Of a stretch of 64,000 nucleotides of DNA, positions 62,736 to 64,000 are shown one piece after another. Origin of the DNA: Polyangiaceae bacterium (lineage in GTDB: Bacteria; Myxococcota_A; Polyangia; Polyangiales; Polyangiaceae); the NCBI GenBank assembly GCA_025937785.1, contig JAICQQ010000012.1:1-64000 (forward strand), given 5' to 3'. A program made the position numbers and the translations under genes. The notes under the pieces are model-generated. The model searched no databases, was not told the DNA's origin, and worked only from the letters and a program-made list of their open reading frames with translations. Each line of letters begins with the position of its first letter. Position 1 is the stretch's first letter.

Positions 62736-64000
62736 ATGCAATTCGGCCACTTTGACGACTCGAACAAAGAATATGTGATCACGACTCCGAAGACTCCGTA
62801 TCCGTGGATCAACTACCTCGGGTCAGAGAACTTCTTCGGGCTGGTGTCGAATCAGGCGGGTGGCTACTGCTTCTATCAAGACGCGCGGCTCAGGCGCCTC
62901 ACCCGCTACCGCTACAACAACGTCCCCACGGACGTCGGCGGGCGCTACTTCTACATCCACGAGGCGGGCGACTACTGGACCCCGAGCTGGGGTCCGACCA
63001 AGAAGGAGCTCGACGCGTACGAGTGCCGGCACGGGCTCGGCTACACCAAAATCTCGGGAACGCGCGGCGGCCTCAGAGCTGACCTCTTGTTCTTCGTCCC
63101 GATGGGGGAGACCTGCGAGGTGCACCAGGTCACGTTGAAGAACGAGAGCCAGAAGCCCAAGAGCGTCAAGCTGTTCAGCTTCATCGAGTTCTGCCTGTGG
63201 AACGCGCAGGACGACGGCACCAACTTCCAGCGCAACTTTTCGACGGGCGAGGTCGAGGTGGTGGGCAGCACGCTGTACCACAAGACCGAGTACCGCGAAC
63301 GCCGCAACCACTTCGCGTTCTACCACGTGAACGCCAAGGTCGCGGGCTTCGACACCGATCGCGAGACCTTCCTCGGGCTCTACAACGGATTTTCGGAGCC
63401 CGATGTCGTGAAGAATGGCAAGCCTGGCAACTCGGTGGCCAGCGGCTGGTCGCCCGTGGCGTCGCACTGCCTCGAGGCCGAACTCGCACCCGGCGAAGAG
63501 CGGACCTTCGTCTTCGTGCTCGGCTACGTCGAGAACCCACAGGCCGAAAAATGGGCGAGCCCCGGCGTCATCAACAAGGTGCGCGCCGAGCGGCTGATCG
63601 AGAAGTTCGCCACCACCCAACAGGTCTCGGCGGAGCTCTCGAAGCTCAAGCAGCATTGGAGCAATCTGCTCTCCGGCTACTCCATCAAGTCGAGCGACGA
63701 GAAGCTCGATCGCATGGTCAACATCTGGAACCAGTACCAGTGCATGGTCACCTTCAACATGTCGCGCAGCGCCTCGTACTTCGAGTCGGGCATCGGACGC
63801 GGCATGGGGTTCCGTGACTCGAACCAAGATCTGCTTGGGTTCGTGCACTTGGTGCCGGAGCGTGCTCGCGAGCGCATCCTGGACATCGCCGCGACGCAGT
63901 TCGAGGACGGCAGCGCGTACCACCAGTACCAACCGCTGACGAAGCGGGGCAACAACGAGGTCGGTTCGGGCTTCAACGATGACCCCCTGTGGCTGATTCT
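62736..64000 (+). CDS. GH94 cellobiose/cellodextrin phosphorylase (truncated by window end)
   Basis: The open frame from ATG 62736 (GGAG 13 bases upstream) runs uninterrupted past the window edge, giving the first 421 residues of a roughly 800-residue GH94 enzyme. It has the N-terminal beta-sandwich (IKYGHFD-type start [20 protein letters not shown]), the [11 protein letters not shown] loop and [10 protein letters not shown], whose Asp is the general acid in cellobiose phosphorylase. There is no signal peptide, so phosphorolysis to glucose-1-phosphate is cytoplasmic. Substrate could be cellobiose, longer cellodextrin or another beta-glucobiose. It completes the GH9-CBM-GH94 group. Confidence 0.93.
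   Translation, partial: MQFGHFDDSNKEYVITTPKTPYPWINYLGSENFFGLVSNQAGGYCFYQDARLRRLTRYRYNNVPTDVGGRYFYIHEAGDYWTPSWGPTKKELDAYECRHGLGYTKISGTRGGLRADLLFFVPMGETCEVHQVTLKNESQKPKSVKLFSFIEFCLWNAQDDGTNFQRNFSTGEVEVVGSTLYHKTEYRERRNHFAFYHVNAKVAGFDTDRETFLGLYNGFSEPDVVKNGKPGNSVASGWSPVASHCLEAELAPGEERTFVFVLGYVENPQAEKWASPGVINKVRAERLIEKFATTQQVSAELSKLKQHWSNLLSGYSIKSSDEKLDRMVNIWNQYQCMVTFNMSRSASYFESGIGRGMGFRDSNQDLLGFVHLVPERARERILDIAATQFEDGSAYHQYQPLTKRGNNEVGSGFNDDPLWLI

Overview
The window is high-GC chromosomal DNA that most resembles a myxobacterium of the Polyangiales type (Myxococcota). This is inferred from gene content: DUF4388 and AgmX/PglI-type proteins, a TIGR04552-like protein, an FHA-containing sigma-54 activator, a fibro-slime lipoprotein, a seven-repeat RCC1 lipoprotein with a Myxococcus-type Cys-rich repeat, and many Cys-rich lipoproteins with Gly/Ser/Thr linkers. 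No prophage, insertion sequence, CRISPR array or rRNA was seen. Two tRNAs (Lys-TTT, Gly-CCC) are present.

Layout. 1-580 is repeat-rich and has no convincing gene. 0.6-16 kb holds a PrsW-type membrane protease, an acyl-CoA dehydrogenase, a small heme-handling cluster (ccmC, ccmD and a 41-residue membrane peptide), a TolC-family protein, a DEAD-box helicase with a minisatellite-encoded tail, a polyprenyl diphosphate synthase, a TPR protein with a dead metallopeptidase domain, and an L,D-transpeptidase lipoprotein. 18-23.2 kb (minus strand) is a nucleotide-centred block: TIGR04552/RelA-like, DUF507, YicC, guanylate kinase, MTA phosphorylase, PfkB kinase. 23.6-26.5 kb is an envelope operon (Cys/His lipoprotein, SH3 protein, DUF4266, DUF3570). 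26.6-29.6 kb holds the sigma-54 activator, a cytochrome c lipoprotein and an OmpA-type lipoprotein. dnaE and a DUF4388 protein follow, then tRNA-Lys and three secreted Cys-rich lipoproteins (35-40 kb).

40-54 kb mixes envelope genes with metabolism: a glutamine-synthetase-like enzyme coupled to an iron alcohol dehydrogenase, NagZ coupled to an aspartoacylase-like hydrolase, alanine dehydrogenase, a probably PPi-dependent phosphofructokinase, and an orphan MalK-type ATPase. From 57.6 kb to the end is a beta-glucan-use region: two CBM-like lipoproteins, a lipid-anchored GH9 glucanase, and a GH94 phosphorylase cut by the window edge. The implied route is surface cleavage of cellulose-like polymer, uptake, and cytoplasmic phosphorolysis.

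The most unusual points are a RelA/SpoT-fold protein beside guanylate kinase, two unrelated proteins whose zinc-protease motifs are destroyed, a helicase with DESD in place of DEAD, a probable frameshift in a beta-barrel gene, and at least eight short tandem-repeat tracts, one directly in front of nagZ.
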